Shown in pieces: positions 54,574 to 63,014 of a DNA stretch of 64,000 bases (positions within the stretch are counted from its first letter, which is position 1; every line of letters begins with the position of its first letter). The stretch is from contig CAYQAS010000007.1 in assembly GCA_964415525.1 (NCBI GenBank), positions 4,434 through 68,433 of the forward strand, in the 5' to 3' direction. This stretch comes from CAZPUI01 sp964415525 (GTDB lineage Bacteria; Acidobacteriota; Holophagae; Holophagales; Holophagaceae). Below the pieces are notes generated by a model. That model was given only the letters and a program-made list of their open reading frames with translations. It had not been told where the DNA came from and did not search any database. The position numbers and the translations under genes are program-made.

Positions 54574-56004
54574 CTACTCCGCGACAGACACGACGTTCTG
54601 CTTCTCGCCGAAGTGCTCGGGGGGGTAGATGTAGTCCAGATCGAAGCAGGCGGTGCAGAAGTCCTGGCGCCGCTCGGGCAGCAGACCGTCGAAGTCGCCG
54701 ACTTCCAGGTAGGTCAGGCTGTCCACGCCGAGGTAGGCCTGGATCTCGGCCTCGCTCATGCGGTTGGCGATGAGCTCATCGCGAGTGGGCGTGTCGATGC
54801 CGTAGAAGCAGGAGCCGATCACCTTGGGGGAGCCGATGCGGATGTGCACCTCCGCGGCGCCCGCCTTGCGGATCATCGCGACGATCTTCCGAAGACTGGT
54901 GCCGCGCACGATGGAATCGTCCACCAGCACCACGCGCTTGCCGGGGAAGAAGTCCGGCAGCGGATTGAACTTCTGCTGCACGCCCTCGTCCCGGGCCTTC
55001 TGGGTGGGCTTGATGAAGGTGCGGCCCACGTAGTGGTTGCGCAGGAGGCCCATGCCGAATTCCGCCCCCTTGGCCTTGGCATAGCCCAGGGCCACGAAGT
55101 TGGAGGAGTCCGGAACCGGCATCACCACGAGGTTGTCGTTGGAGAGGGCGCCGTCTTTGGCCGCCAGGCAGGCGCCGATGCGCTCCCGGGCCTGGTAGAC
55201 CCGCTCACCGAAATCCACGCTGTCGGGGCGGCTGAAGTAGATGAGCTCGAAGACGCAGTGGCGGGGCCGGAGCGGCGCGTGCCGCACGGTGGTGACCGGC
55301 TTGCCCGACTCCATGCGCAGGATCTCGCCGGGCTTCACCTCGCGCACCAGCGTCGCACCGATGATGCCGAAGCCACAGGACTCGGAGGCGAAGACGGAGC
55401 CTTCGCTCGGCTGCTCGCCCTGGCCGTCCCAGCTCAGATGGCCCATGACGAAGGGCCGGAAGCCGTGGGGATCGCGGAAGGCATATAGCTTGTCGCGCCA
55501 CATCAGGAGCGTGGAGAACGCACCTTTCAGTTCGTCCTGGGCCTTGGCGATGCTGTCCTCGATGCTCAGGTTCTGGCGCACGTGATACATGGCGATCAGG
55601 CGACCGATGAGCTCGGCGTCGTTGTCGCTCTTGAAGGTCACGCCCTCGGATTCCAGACGCGTGCGCAGCTCGCCATAGTTGATGAGGTCGCCGTTGGAGC
55701 TGATGGCCATGATCGGGCCCTGAGCCAGTTCGATGGTGTGGGGCTGGGCATTCACGATGTCGCTACCCCCGGCGGTGGGATAGCGCACGTGGCCGATGGC
55801 GATGGTGCCGGAGAGGCGCGCCTGGACCTCCTCGTCCAGCACGTTCTTCACCAGGCCCATGCCCTTGTGAGCATTGATGCGGCCCTTGGCATCCCGGGCG
55901 GCGGCACCGCAGCTCTCCTGGCCCCGGTGCTGGATCGCGAACAGGATGGACGAGACGAGCCCCGAGGCTCCTTCGGCTTCAAAGACACCGGCAACACCGC
56001 ACAT
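54574..56004 (-). CDS. purF: Amidophosphoribosyltransferase PurF
   Basis: A 476-residue enzyme for the first step of purine synthesis: PRPP plus glutamine to phosphoribosylamine. Met is followed by the catalytic Cys (MCGVAGVFEAEGA), exposed after Met removal. The glutaminase domain (1-230) has GHVRYPTAGGS and SSNGDLIN; the PRTase domain has VVLVDDSIVRGT (the PRPP loop) and HIRIGSPKV. AGGAGG lies 5 nt before the ATG at 56004; longer frames are not conserved. Four Cys near the end (DFCTACFDLDY) may belong to the Fe-S cluster seen in some PurF enzymes. It stands apart from other purine genes. Confidence 0.96.
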   Translation of the reverse strand: MCGVAGVFEAEGASGLVSSILFAIQHRGQESCGAAARDAKGRINAHKGMGLVKNVLDEEVQARLSGTIAIGHVRYPTAGGSDIVNAQPHTIELAQGPIMAISSNGDLINYGELRTRLESEGVTFKSDNDAELIGRLIAMYHVRQNLSIEDSIAKAQDELKGAFSTLLMWRDKLYAFRDPHGFRPFVMGHLSWDGQGEQPSEGSVFASESCGFGIIGATLVREVKPGEILRMESGKPVTTVRHAPLRPRHCVFELIYFSRPDSVDFGERVYQARERIGACLAAKDGALSNDNLVVMPVPDSSNFVALGYAKAKGAEFGMGLLRNHYVGRTFIKPTQKARDEGVQQKFNPLPDFFPGKRVVLVDDSIVRGTSLRKIVAMIRKAGAAEVHIRIGSPKVIGSCFYGIDTPTRDELIANRMSEAEIQAYLGVDSLTYLEVGDFDGLLPERRQDFCTACFDLDYIYPPEHFGEKQNVVSVAE

Positions 56005-56276
56005 GGGACCCTCCTGAAAAACGGACCGCCGCGGTTCCGGGATGCACGAACCCGGACCGGGCGGAACGACCAGGATACCAAGGGAAAGGCGGATTCCCGA
56101 GGCTGGATCCATCACGACAGGCCTGCGCCCGAAGCGGTAAATTTTCATACCTGCCAAGGAAATTTAACGGCCGCATCGCCACCCTTCCTGACGCCGAACC
56201 GCAACAACCATGCACTGCGGGGCAAAGCAGCCAGGAGGCAGACGGGTGTTGATCCGGCTGGAGCAGATCGGGTCGC

Positions 56277-56294
56277 CCGTTCCCGCGGGAACGG
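56277..56294 (-). terminator. Short perfect palindrome after the alpha/beta hydrolase stop
   Basis: CCGTTCCCG/CGGGAACGG (18 bp, no loop) starts 1 bp after the stop codon on the minus strand. It is a possible weak terminator in the 291 bp gap before purF; nothing else is recognised in that gap. Confidence 0.45.
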
Positions 56295-56295
56295 C

Positions 56296-57087
56296 TCAGG
56301 GAACCTTGACCAGGAATCGATCCAGGATGGCATTCACCCTTTCCGGTGCGTCCAGCTGAAGCCAGTGTCCGGTGTCTTCAACCCTTTCCATGGGGAGATC
56401 GGGAAGGAGCCGGTGGAGGGCATCCGGGCGGTCGGTGAGAGGCGTGATCACGGAAAGGCACGGGACGGAAAAGGTCCTCAAGGGGGCCAGGGGGTCGAAG
56501 GTGAACAGGGCCTCCAGGCCGCCGATGACCGCTTCGGTGCAAGTGGCATGGAGATCCGTCAGGAGCTGCTCCACAACCTCCGGTCGGGACCCAGAGAGCA
56601 GGCTCCTCCAATAGCCCTCCGTGATCTGGGCATAGGCTGGGGAACGGAGGGCGGCCATGAGCCCTGCGGCCTCTTCCTTCGGCATGAGCCGCCCGTCCGT
56701 GGCGGGATCCAGGAGCACCAGCCCGGCTACCCGCTCGGGCACCTGGGCGGCCGCCGCAATGGCCACGGCCCCACCCTGGCTGTGCCCCACCAGGATGAAT
56801 CGCTCCAGGCCAAGGACATCGGCTGCGGCCACCACATCGGCCCCCATGGCCGCCACGGCGTAGCTGCCGTCCCGGGGGGCTTCGGAGCGTCCATGGCCCC
56901 GGACATCCAACGCAATCGCTCGGCGGGTTTGGCGCAGGTGGGAGAGCTGGGCCTCCCAGTGGGTGGTCGATCCGGCCGCGGAGTGGACCAGAACCACCGG
57001 GGTGCCTCCAGAACCGCCGTCTTCGAGATGGAGCTGCCCCTGGGGGCCTTCCACGAATTGCGAAGTGGGAAGCATGGACTTGGACAT
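56296..57087 (-). CDS. Alpha/beta-fold hydrolase
   Basis: A 263-residue soluble enzyme. The oxyanion region VVLVHSAAGSTTHW (about 31-44), nucleophile elbow GHSQGG (Ser about 103), acid region near DPLAPL and His in GHWLQLDAPE (about 243) form the usual triad. It is divergent from a WYL regulator with an 82 bp shared gap, which suggests control by that regulator. The substrate (ester, lactone or peroxide-type) cannot be read from sequence. Confidence 0.88.
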   Translation of the reverse strand: MSKSMLPTSQFVEGPQGQLHLEDGGSGGTPVVLVHSAAGSTTHWEAQLSHLRQTRRAIALDVRGHGRSEAPRDGSYAVAAMGADVVAAADVLGLERFILVGHSQGGAVAIAAAAQVPERVAGLVLLDPATDGRLMPKEEAAGLMAALRSPAYAQITEGYWRSLLSGSRPEVVEQLLTDLHATCTEAVIGGLEALFTFDPLAPLRTFSVPCLSVITPLTDRPDALHRLLPDLPMERVEDTGHWLQLDAPERVNAILDRFLVKVP

Positions 57088-57097
57088 CGGGAACCTC

Positions 57098-57166
57098 CAT
57101 GGATAGGGGCCAGAATGGGAATGGGCTCGCTCCCATCCTGTCCCCTATCCATGACAGAATCTGTCA
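57098..57166. promoter_or_regulatory. Divergent control region with a long imperfect dyad and a TGACAG-AAT-CTGTCA box
   Basis: CATGGATAGGGG (57098-57109) pairs with CCCCTATCCATG (57142-57153), and ATGGGA with TCCCAT inside, so almost the whole 56 bp region is one dyad. Next to it lies the perfect palindrome TGACAG-AAT-CTGTCA (57152-57166), 3 bp before the regulator's ATG. These are probable binding sites for the WYL regulator. Confidence 0.6.
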
Positions 57167-57169
57167 TCG

Positions 57170-57928
57170 ATGGTGCGCGTGAACCGGGTCTTTCGCCTTC
57201 TGGAGCTCCTGCGGGGCGTCGAATCAACCACCGTGAGAGCGGCGGCGGAGGCGCTGGGGGTGACGGGCCGCACGGTGCTTCGGGATCTGGCCACCCTGCG
57301 AGAGGCGGGCTGGCCCATCCAAGGCGAGGGCGGTCCGGGTGGGGGCATCCGCCTGGAGCGGGAAGCCAGCGTGACCGCCGTCCATCTCACGGAGGACGAG
57401 GTGGCGGCCCTCTGGCTCTCCACCCACCTGGCCGCCAGCGTGAGCCAGATGCCCTGGAGTGGGGCCACCCGTGCTGCCCTCCACAAACTCCTGGCCAGCC
57501 TCCCGCGGGAACGGGCACGATCGGTCCGGGCCCTGGTCCGACGGGTACACGTCGGTCGCCCGGCGAGCCCCCGGATCCAGGCCGAACTTGGCCACCCCCC
57601 TGCAGAGCTGCTCGGTGCCTTCGAGAAGGCCTTCGGAAAACGGGTCTGCCTGGCCTTCGAATACCGCGATCGCCTGGGCCAGGAGACGCATCGGTGCGTG
57701 GAACCCCATGGACTCATGGTGGAGGCGCCCGCCTGGTACGTGCTCGCCCGCGACACCGCCACCGGCGCCGCACGGCTCTTCCGCATGGATCGCATCCGCC
57801 GGGCTCACCCCGTGATGGAAAGGCCCTTTGTTCCGGATTTCGACGCAGTACGGCAGGAGGCCTTCGGAGGCGGGGCGACCCCAACAAGCGCGATACCAGG
57901 AGCAGAGAGCAGCCTCTGGTGCCCTTGA
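57170..57928 (+). CDS. WYL-domain transcriptional regulator (YafY-like)
   Basis: A 252-residue regulator. The N-terminal winged helix is RVFRLLELLRGVESTTVRAAAEALGVTGRTVLRDLATL with a wing GEGGPGGGIRLER (residues 5-65). The C-terminal ligand-sensing WYL region (about 150-235) reads YRDRLGQETHRCVEPHGLM and PAWYVLARD (WYV in place of WYL), then RLFRMDRIRRA. The start at 57170 abuts a palindrome, so it may be leaderless or start at the GTG at 57179. It is divergent from the hydrolase and likely regulates it. Confidence 0.9.
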   Translation: MVRVNRVFRLLELLRGVESTTVRAAAEALGVTGRTVLRDLATLREAGWPIQGEGGPGGGIRLEREASVTAVHLTEDEVAALWLSTHLAASVSQMPWSGATRAALHKLLASLPRERARSVRALVRRVHVGRPASPRIQAELGHPPAELLGAFEKAFGKRVCLAFEYRDRLGQETHRCVEPHGLMVEAPAWYVLARDTATGAARLFRMDRIRRAHPVMERPFVPDFDAVRQEAFGGGATPTSAIPGAESSLWCP

Positions 57929-57951
57929 GCCCCGGAGGCGACACCACGCTC

Positions 57952-58185
57952 TCAGGACTGGGGAGGTTTCACAGCTTTGTCCCCGCTGCCCTTCGCAGGA
58001 TCCGACGCCTTCGCCTGCTCCTTGGGCTTTTCCGGATCGGCTTTGGACGCTGGTTGGCGCTCCACAGTCGAGGGTGCGGCCTTCGCCTTTTCCGCCTCCC
58101 GGGCCTTGTCGGCCTCCTCGTTGATGCGATCCCCCGGGGTCCTGGGTATCGGCTTCTTCGTGCGCGCAGCGTATAGGACCCTCAT
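57952..58185 (-). CDS. Small Lys/Ala/Pro-rich protein, unknown
   Basis: A 77-residue protein whose ATG overlaps the stop of the preceding gene (ATGA), with no ribosome site of its own, so translation would depend on coupling. The sequence is highly charged and probably disordered (KAREAEKAKAAPSTVERQ and PEKPKEQAKASDPAKGSG). It is the third gene of an unrecognised cassette. It may be real but lacks any homologue I know. Confidence 0.5.
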   Translation of the reverse strand: MRVLYAARTKKPIPRTPGDRINEEADKAREAEKAKAAPSTVERQPASKADPEKPKEQAKASDPAKGSGDKAVKPPQS

Positions 58186-59363
58186 CCGCTGGAGGTAGGT
58201 CGCATGGGCTGGTACTCGCCCTCAGGCGTCAGGAAGGTTCCGGAGATCATCGTCAGTTCGTTCAGCGCGTTGTTTCCGCCCTGTTCGGCCCAGTTGGAAC
58301 GAACCATGGGATCCACGAGATGGGTGGCACGGTAGGGGCTGAGGGCGCGCTTGCCGGGAGTCCAGGCCCAGCTGTGATAGGTCAGGTTCCCGTAGGGCGT
58401 TGTCGGCGCCTCCCCCTTGGGGAGCCTCGGGGGCCGCAGAACCACTTCGCCCTCCATCGGCCGAATTGGAATATGAGCATTGGCGCTGAACAAGTCCTCA
58501 TCCAGAGGCTTGTCCCAGTACGCGAACCGGAACCCTCCGCCCTCCGCGGGGGAGATAGTCATGGTCGATGGAAGGAAGTCCCCCGAGGTGATGGCGGCAC
58601 GCTGCCCGCGAGACAACTGGCTGAGCAGACTGCGGACATGGGCCGGCTCGAGGGTCTTCCAGGGCGTGGACATCTTGACCATCTCGCCGCGACCCGCTTC
58701 CAGTAGGTAGAGGTGCCCAAGTCCCTCCAGGTACACCAGCAGATCGTCCTCGCTGCGGGCGGTCCAGATCGTGAACCGAACCCCCTGGACCATCCGGTCG
58801 AGCTCCAGGATCTCCCCGGGCAGGTCGTGCCGCCGGATCAAGGTGCCCGATGCGGTGTCCCAGACCTCTGCAAAGGGGACATCCAGCCGCTGGAAGCGCC
58901 CTGTTTCCAGCGTCCGCTGAGGCGGCCAGAACGGCTTAAAGTCCGGAGATGGCGTTTCCGGGAACAACAGCGTCACGCGGTCGATGCCCGTCACTTCGAA
59001 AGCCGAGAAGGGACGGGGAGCCTCGAACCATGGCTGCCACTCTCCCCCGGTCATTCGGCGGCGGAAGATGGCCCGACCTCGCGTGGCATAAAGCCATTCC
59101 TCCCGCACCGTAGAAAGCGCCCCAGATGCGACTGCTTTATCCGGAAGATCCACAAACTGCGTGTGCTGGCCCATGGGATCATAAGGATCGAAAAGGATCC
59201 ACTGACCACGATCGCGGACACCGGCAACGGTAGCACCCGAAAAAACGGTACCACGACCCGGAGTACCCTCGGGTGCTGACACTCTGCGATGGAAACGCAG
59301 AGTCGGAAGCAAAGTCGCCTGATCGACCTGGGCAGGCGGCGCGCTAGGGAGAGCCAAATACAT
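58182..59363 (-). CDS. 393-residue protein of unknown function
   Basis: A predicted mostly-beta protein with regular Trp/Tyr and Gly turns and no catalytic motif; stretches such as GQWILFDPYDPMG and EEWLYATRGRAIFRRRM hint at a propeller-like fold. The start at 59363 has GAAGGA 8 nt upstream; an upstream GTG (59390) would place the start inside a hairpin. No clear signal peptide. It lies between a small Gly/Cys-rich protein and the 77-residue protein, all on one strand. Confidence 0.65.
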   Translation of the reverse strand: MYLALPSAPPAQVDQATLLPTLRFHRRVSAPEGTPGRGTVFSGATVAGVRDRGQWILFDPYDPMGQHTQFVDLPDKAVASGALSTVREEWLYATRGRAIFRRRMTGGEWQPWFEAPRPFSAFEVTGIDRVTLLFPETPSPDFKPFWPPQRTLETGRFQRLDVPFAEVWDTASGTLIRRHDLPGEILELDRMVQGVRFTIWTARSEDDLLVYLEGLGHLYLLEAGRGEMVKMSTPWKTLEPAHVRSLLSQLSRGQRAAITSGDFLPSTMTISPAEGGGFRFAYWDKPLDEDLFSANAHIPIRPMEGEVVLRPPRLPKGEAPTTPYGNLTYHSWAWTPGKRALSPYRATHLVDPMVRSNWAEQGGNNALNELTMISGTFLTPEGEYQPMRPTSSG

Positions 59364-59382
59364 GACGATATCCTTCTCTATC

Positions 59383-59409
59383 AAGGTCACGCCCTTTGGG
59401 CTTGACCTT
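59383..59409 (-). promoter_or_regulatory. Intercistronic hairpin in the unknown cassette
   Basis: AAGGTCA and GCCC pair with GGGC and TGACCTT around TTT (59383-59409), between the small peptide gene and the 393-residue gene. It has no T-run. Such hairpins can make the first gene of an operon more abundant than the following ones. Confidence 0.5.
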
Positions 59410-59432
59410 GGAAATGACCTCGACCTAGTGAC

Positions 59433-59720
59433 CTAGTGTTGATGCGATCCAGCTTGGTAATCCATGGTGTTATCAGTCTTCGTCACCCAGATGCCTCTGA
59501 ACCAATTAGACCCTAGGCCTGAATCAGCTCCATTACAACAATATTGGCCCGCACTATTGGCCCCTTGAGAACACGAACCGCCACCACCGAGACCCCCTCC
59601 GCCTGGGATCTCCGGCCAATCGTGTTCGATCCCATCGTTTTCCATGCTGAAGCCCTGCCATGGGTCAGCCAACCAAATCTTGGCCGCCGCCGGGCAAATG
59701 GCCGTTTTAGGAATACTCAT
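59433..59720 (-). CDS. Small Gly/Cys-rich protein, unknown
   Basis: A 95-residue protein. After MSIPKTAICPAAAKIWLADP comes an acidic/aromatic part, then GGGGLGGGGSCSQGAN, YCCNGAD and a Trp/Thr-rich end. Four Cys are present in total. GGAG precedes the ATG by 3 nt. It could be a precursor peptide or a small surface protein; there is no signal peptide I can defend. DNA around and upstream is AT-richer than the rest of the window. Confidence 0.5.
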   Translation of the reverse strand: MSIPKTAICPAAAKIWLADPWQGFSMENDGIEHDWPEIPGGGGLGGGGSCSQGANSAGQYCCNGADSGLGSNWFRGIWVTKTDNTMDYQAGSHQH

Positions 59721-59954
59721 CGACTCCGGTGAGGGGGGGCCATGCAGAGCATGGTCGTTAATGCCGTTCCTAACATTTTACGCTACTTGTGAATGATTAT
59801 TGTTTACAACGGCAGCCTATGCCTACTCCAGCCCCGACCATTGCCAGGGTCAATCCTCGGATGGCGTTGGGCACAAAGTAGATGCACGCCTCGGCCCTTT
59901 CTCCAATCTAAAAAATTTATTATAAATCACTACTGTTATATCGCAAACCCTTGA

Positions 59955-60370
59955 CGGGCCTGCCGTGTCGCCATCACGCCAGCCATGCTGCTGGCCACGG
60001 GTCTCTCTGCGCAAATCGCCCTCCTCGGGCCCGATCGGATCGTGGATCCCGTCACGGCACCATCCGCATCGGGCAGGACGCCCTGGTCGTGGATGGCTGC
60101 ATCCAGGCCATCGGCGCTTCCCTTGCCGCGCCAACTTCCGCGAAGCGCGTGGTGCTGAACCAGCTCCTGCTCCCGGGCGACGTCGACTGCCACACGCACC
60201 TCTGCGCCACCCTCCAACTCAAGCGGGATGGCGAGGATTTTTACCTGATGGCCCTGAATCACCCGCACCTCCCCCAGAAAGACACCCAAGTGATCCAACT
60301 TCCGCTCCGCCCCAGCTTCCAAAGCGGCGACGCGGCCATTCGTCAGGACTTCACGGCCCGAATGGAGTGA
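59955..60370 (+). pseudogene. Broken amidohydrolase gene (N-terminal remnant)
   Basis: Two frames carry one family's N-terminus. The first reads LLATGLSAQIALLGPDRIVDPVTA (59985-60058); the second continues from 60059 as TIRIGQDALVVDGCIQAIGA, then LLPGDVDCHTHL with the metal-binding His-x-His, to DFYLMALNHP (about 60271). The frame shifts near 60057. Beyond 60275 the similarity ends, so about 80% of the gene is gone. The first frame looks like a secreted protein's signal peptide. It is the remnant of an amidohydrolase of the imidazolonepropionase/Xaa-Pro group. Confidence 0.7.
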
Positions 60371-60887
60371 TCCGCCCCGGCAGCCACCATCCCACCGCCA
60401 CGCCCCAGGCCACATCCAGCCAGATCCAGCTGCCGAAGGCGCCGAGGTAGAGCAGCGCGCCGAGGGGCGTGGCCAGGAGCCGGGTGTACCAGCGCACGCC
60501 CTTGCTCCAGATGTCCGACATGACGTTATTGGCGTCCGGCAGACTGGGGAAAGCATGCATGGCGATGGCCACCGCCAGCCACGTGAGGACAGCCCGTGTC
60601 CAGAACGGGTCGCGGATCCAGTCGAAGCCCTGACGCGCCATCCAGCCCCACGCGAGACCCAACGATGTGTTCAGCAGGAAGGGGCCGGAGCCCACCAGGA
60701 GGTGCCGCCACACGGTAGCGGGCCGTTCGTGGATAACGTAGCCCGGCGGCAAGCCGAAGCGGAAGTAGCAGACCTTGAGCACCCGCGTGCCCGTGATCCA
60801 GCAGGCCATCTGGTGCCCCAGTTCATGGACGATGACCCCCGGGATGGAGGCCAGTTCCAGCACGATGCGCAGAAGGAAGCGGAGCAT
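60351..60887 (-). CDS. M50-like membrane metalloprotease
   Basis: A 178-residue protein with the zinc motif HELGH at residues 21-25, following a hydrophobic N-terminus (LRIVLELASIPGVIV), and three or four further membrane segments (about 55-75, 88-106, 125-150). Size and position of HELGH fit small site-2-protease-like enzymes, although the second metal ligand (an NPDG-like motif) is not clear (possibly PSLPDANNV, about 111-119). TGGAG precedes the ATG by 2-6 nt. It is convergent with the pseudogene remnant. Confidence 0.7.
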   Translation of the reverse strand: MLRFLLRIVLELASIPGVIVHELGHQMACWITGTRVLKVCYFRFGLPPGYVIHERPATVWRHLLVGSGPFLLNTSLGLAWGWMARQGFDWIRDPFWTRAVLTWLAVAIAMHAFPSLPDANNVMSDIWSKGVRWYTRLLATPLGALLYLGAFGSWIWLDVAWGVAVGWWLPGRITPFGP

Positions 60888-61028
60888 GGCTCCATGGTCT
60901 CCCAGTTCGGCCTTGGTGCGGCATCGACGGTTCCCACGCCGGTCTTGACGCGATCTTGATACCCAGGCCCCCCTTCTTGACATCCCCTTGACGCCGCCCC
61001 ACCGACCCTTGGGATCGGAGGTGGTTGC

Positions 61029-61121
61029 ATGTTCGGACTCCGAATCCTGGCCGCCGTCCTGGCTTCGGGCCTGGCGGTGTATCTCGTGGGGGCGCTGCTG
61101 CGCCCGGAGCGGTTCCAATGA
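61029..61121 (+). CDS. kdpF: K+-transporting ATPase KdpF subunit
   Basis: A 30-residue single-helix membrane peptide, MFGLRILAAVLASGLAVYLV with a C-terminal LLRPERF, the typical KdpF form that stabilises KdpABC. GGAGG lies 8 nt before the ATG. Its stop overlaps the kdpA start (ATGA), the usual arrangement. Confidence 0.9.
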   Translation: MFGLRILAAVLASGLAVYLVGALLRPERFQ

Positions 61122-62830
61122 GCCCGCTCCTCTGGTTGATCCTGGCGGGAATCTTCGCCGCCCTTCTGCTGCTGGGGCGTCCCCTGGGGGAGTATCTGGG
61201 GGATGTGCTGGAGCGGGAGCCCGTGGCCTCCGCGCGCTTCCTGGGCCCCCTGGAACGCGGGCTCTACCGGCTCATGGGCATCGAGGCGGGCCACCGCATG
61301 GACTGGAAGCAGTATCTGGGCGCGGTGCTGGCCTTCAACCTGCTGGGACTCGCCTTCCTCTTCGTCCTGCTGCGCCTGCAGCACCACCTGCCCCTGAACC
61401 CCCAGGGCTTCGGCCCCATGAGCTGGGCCCTGGCCTTCAATACCGCCGCCAGCTTCGTCACCAACACCAACTGGCAGGCCTATTCCGGCGAGGCGGCCCT
61501 CGGGCACCTGGCCCAGATGCTCGGGCTCGGGGTCCAGAATTTTCTGAGCGCGGCCACGGCCCTCTGCGTCATGGCCGCCCTCGCGCGGGGCATCCGCCGC
61601 CGCAAGGCCACCAACCTGGGCAGCTTCTGGGTCGACATGGTGCGGATCAACCTCTATGTGCTGCTGCCTCTCTCGGTGCTCTTCGCGCTGTTCCTGGTAA
61701 GCCAGGGCGTGATTCAGACCTTCCTGCCTGGCGTGAGCGCCCTGTGGCTGGCACCCCCCGTTGCCGGTGCCCCGGCGGCCCAGTTCCTGCCCCTGGGCCC
61801 CGTGGCCTCCCAGATGGCCATCGCCATCCTGGGCACCAACGGCGGCGGATTCTTCGGCGCGAACTTCGCCCATCCCTTCATCAACCCCTCGGCCCTCACG
61901 AATTTCGTCGTGATGATCGGCATCCTGCTCATCCCCACCGCCTGCTGCTTCACCTTCGGCAAGCTGGTGCGAGACCGCCGCCAGGGTTGGGCCCTGTTCA
62001 CCGCCATGAGCGCGATTCTGGTCCTGGCCACGGCCCTCGCGGGCTGGTCCGAGCATCGCCCGGTGAAAGCGGTCTCCCAGCCCGGTGTTGTCCAGACCGT
62101 GGGCAGCCTGGAGGGCCGGGAGCTGCGCAACGGCGTGGAGGCCAGCACCGTCTTCTCCACCGTCACCACCACCGTCAGCTGTGGCGCGGTGAACGCCCAG
62201 CACGACTCCATGTCCCCGCTGGCGGGCCTCTCACAGATGGTCCTCATGCAGATCGGGGAAGTGGCCTTCGGCGGCGTCGGGTCGGGCCTCTACGGGATGC
62301 TGATCTTCGTCTTCATCGCCGTCTTCGTCTCGGGCCTCATGGTGGGCCGCACGCCGGAGTATCTCGGCAAGAAGGTGGAGGCCTTCGAAATGAAGATGGC
62401 CGCGCTCGTCGTGCTCATCCCATCAGCCTTCATCCTGGTGGGCGCGGCCCTGACGGTGCTGCACCCCAAGGTCGCCTCCTGGGTCAGCAATACCGGCCCC
62501 CACGCCTTCAGCCAGATCCTCTACGCCTGGACCAGCGCCTCCGCCAACAACGGCAGCGCCTTCGGAGGTTTCACGGCGGATACGGTCTTCAGCAACCTGG
62601 GCCTCGGCCTGGCCATGCTGGGCGCCCGGTTCGCCCCCATCGCCGCCGTGCTGGCCATCGCGGGTTCCCTGGCCGCCAAGAAACGCACCCCTCCCGGACC
62701 CGGCACCCTGCCCACCCACGGCCCGCTCTTCATCGTCGTGCTCGTGGCCATCGTCCTGCTGGTGGGCGCCCTGACCTTCCTGCCCGCCCTCGCCCTGGGC
62801 CCCCTCGCCGAACACCTGGGACATCTCTGA
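61118..62830 (+). CDS. kdpA: K+-transporting ATPase subunit A
   Basis: A 570-residue K+ channel-like subunit with ten membrane helices. The four selectivity filter loops are intact: NTAASFVTNTNWQ, NGGGFFGAN, TVTTTVSCGAVNA and ANNGSAFGG. It takes up K+ at low concentrations with KdpB and KdpC. It overlaps kdpF and is followed by a 184 bp gap before kdpB, much longer than the usual few bases. Confidence 0.97.
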   Translation: MSPLLWLILAGIFAALLLLGRPLGEYLGDVLEREPVASARFLGPLERGLYRLMGIEAGHRMDWKQYLGAVLAFNLLGLAFLFVLLRLQHHLPLNPQGFGPMSWALAFNTAASFVTNTNWQAYSGEAALGHLAQMLGLGVQNFLSAATALCVMAALARGIRRRKATNLGSFWVDMVRINLYVLLPLSVLFALFLVSQGVIQTFLPGVSALWLAPPVAGAPAAQFLPLGPVASQMAIAILGTNGGGFFGANFAHPFINPSALTNFVVMIGILLIPTACCFTFGKLVRDRRQGWALFTAMSAILVLATALAGWSEHRPVKAVSQPGVVQTVGSLEGRELRNGVEASTVFSTVTTTVSCGAVNAQHDSMSPLAGLSQMVLMQIGEVAFGGVGSGLYGMLIFVFIAVFVSGLMVGRTPEYLGKKVEAFEMKMAALVVLIPSAFILVGAALTVLHPKVASWVSNTGPHAFSQILYAWTSASANNGSAFGGFTADTVFSNLGLGLAMLGARFAPIAAVLAIAGSLAAKKRTPPGPGTLPTHGPLFIVVLVAIVLLVGALTFLPALALGPLAEHLGHL

Positions 62831-62841
62831 CATGAAAAGCA

Positions 62842-62979
62842 GCCACGAAGGCACACGAAGACCGCCTTCGGGCGGACACGAAGAAAGGCCACCAGCCGCG
62901 CTTCCGTTCTTCGTGTGCCCTCTCGGTATCTGCCGCTGCGGATACACGAGACCAAAAGCCGTTCGTGTGCCTTCGTGGC
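62842..62979. repeat. Nested palindromic repeat (CACGAAG type) between kdpA and kdpB
   Basis: Outer arms of 18 bp (GCCACGAAGGCACACGAA at 62842-62859 and its complement at 62962-62979) enclose CCGCC-TTCG-GGCGG (62862-62875) and ACACGAAGAA/TTCTTCGTGT (62876-62885/62907-62916). CACGAAG-type repeats recur in many genomes. Confidence 0.75.
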
Positions 62980-63014
62980 CCATTCCCTTCCAGACAACCC
63001 GTGAGTCGACCTCA

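Noticed and set aside
55582..58176. 864-codon plus-strand frame through purF, hydrolase and WYL genes
   Set aside because: Crosses two antisense genes and then runs in another frame of the WYL gene, all well supported.
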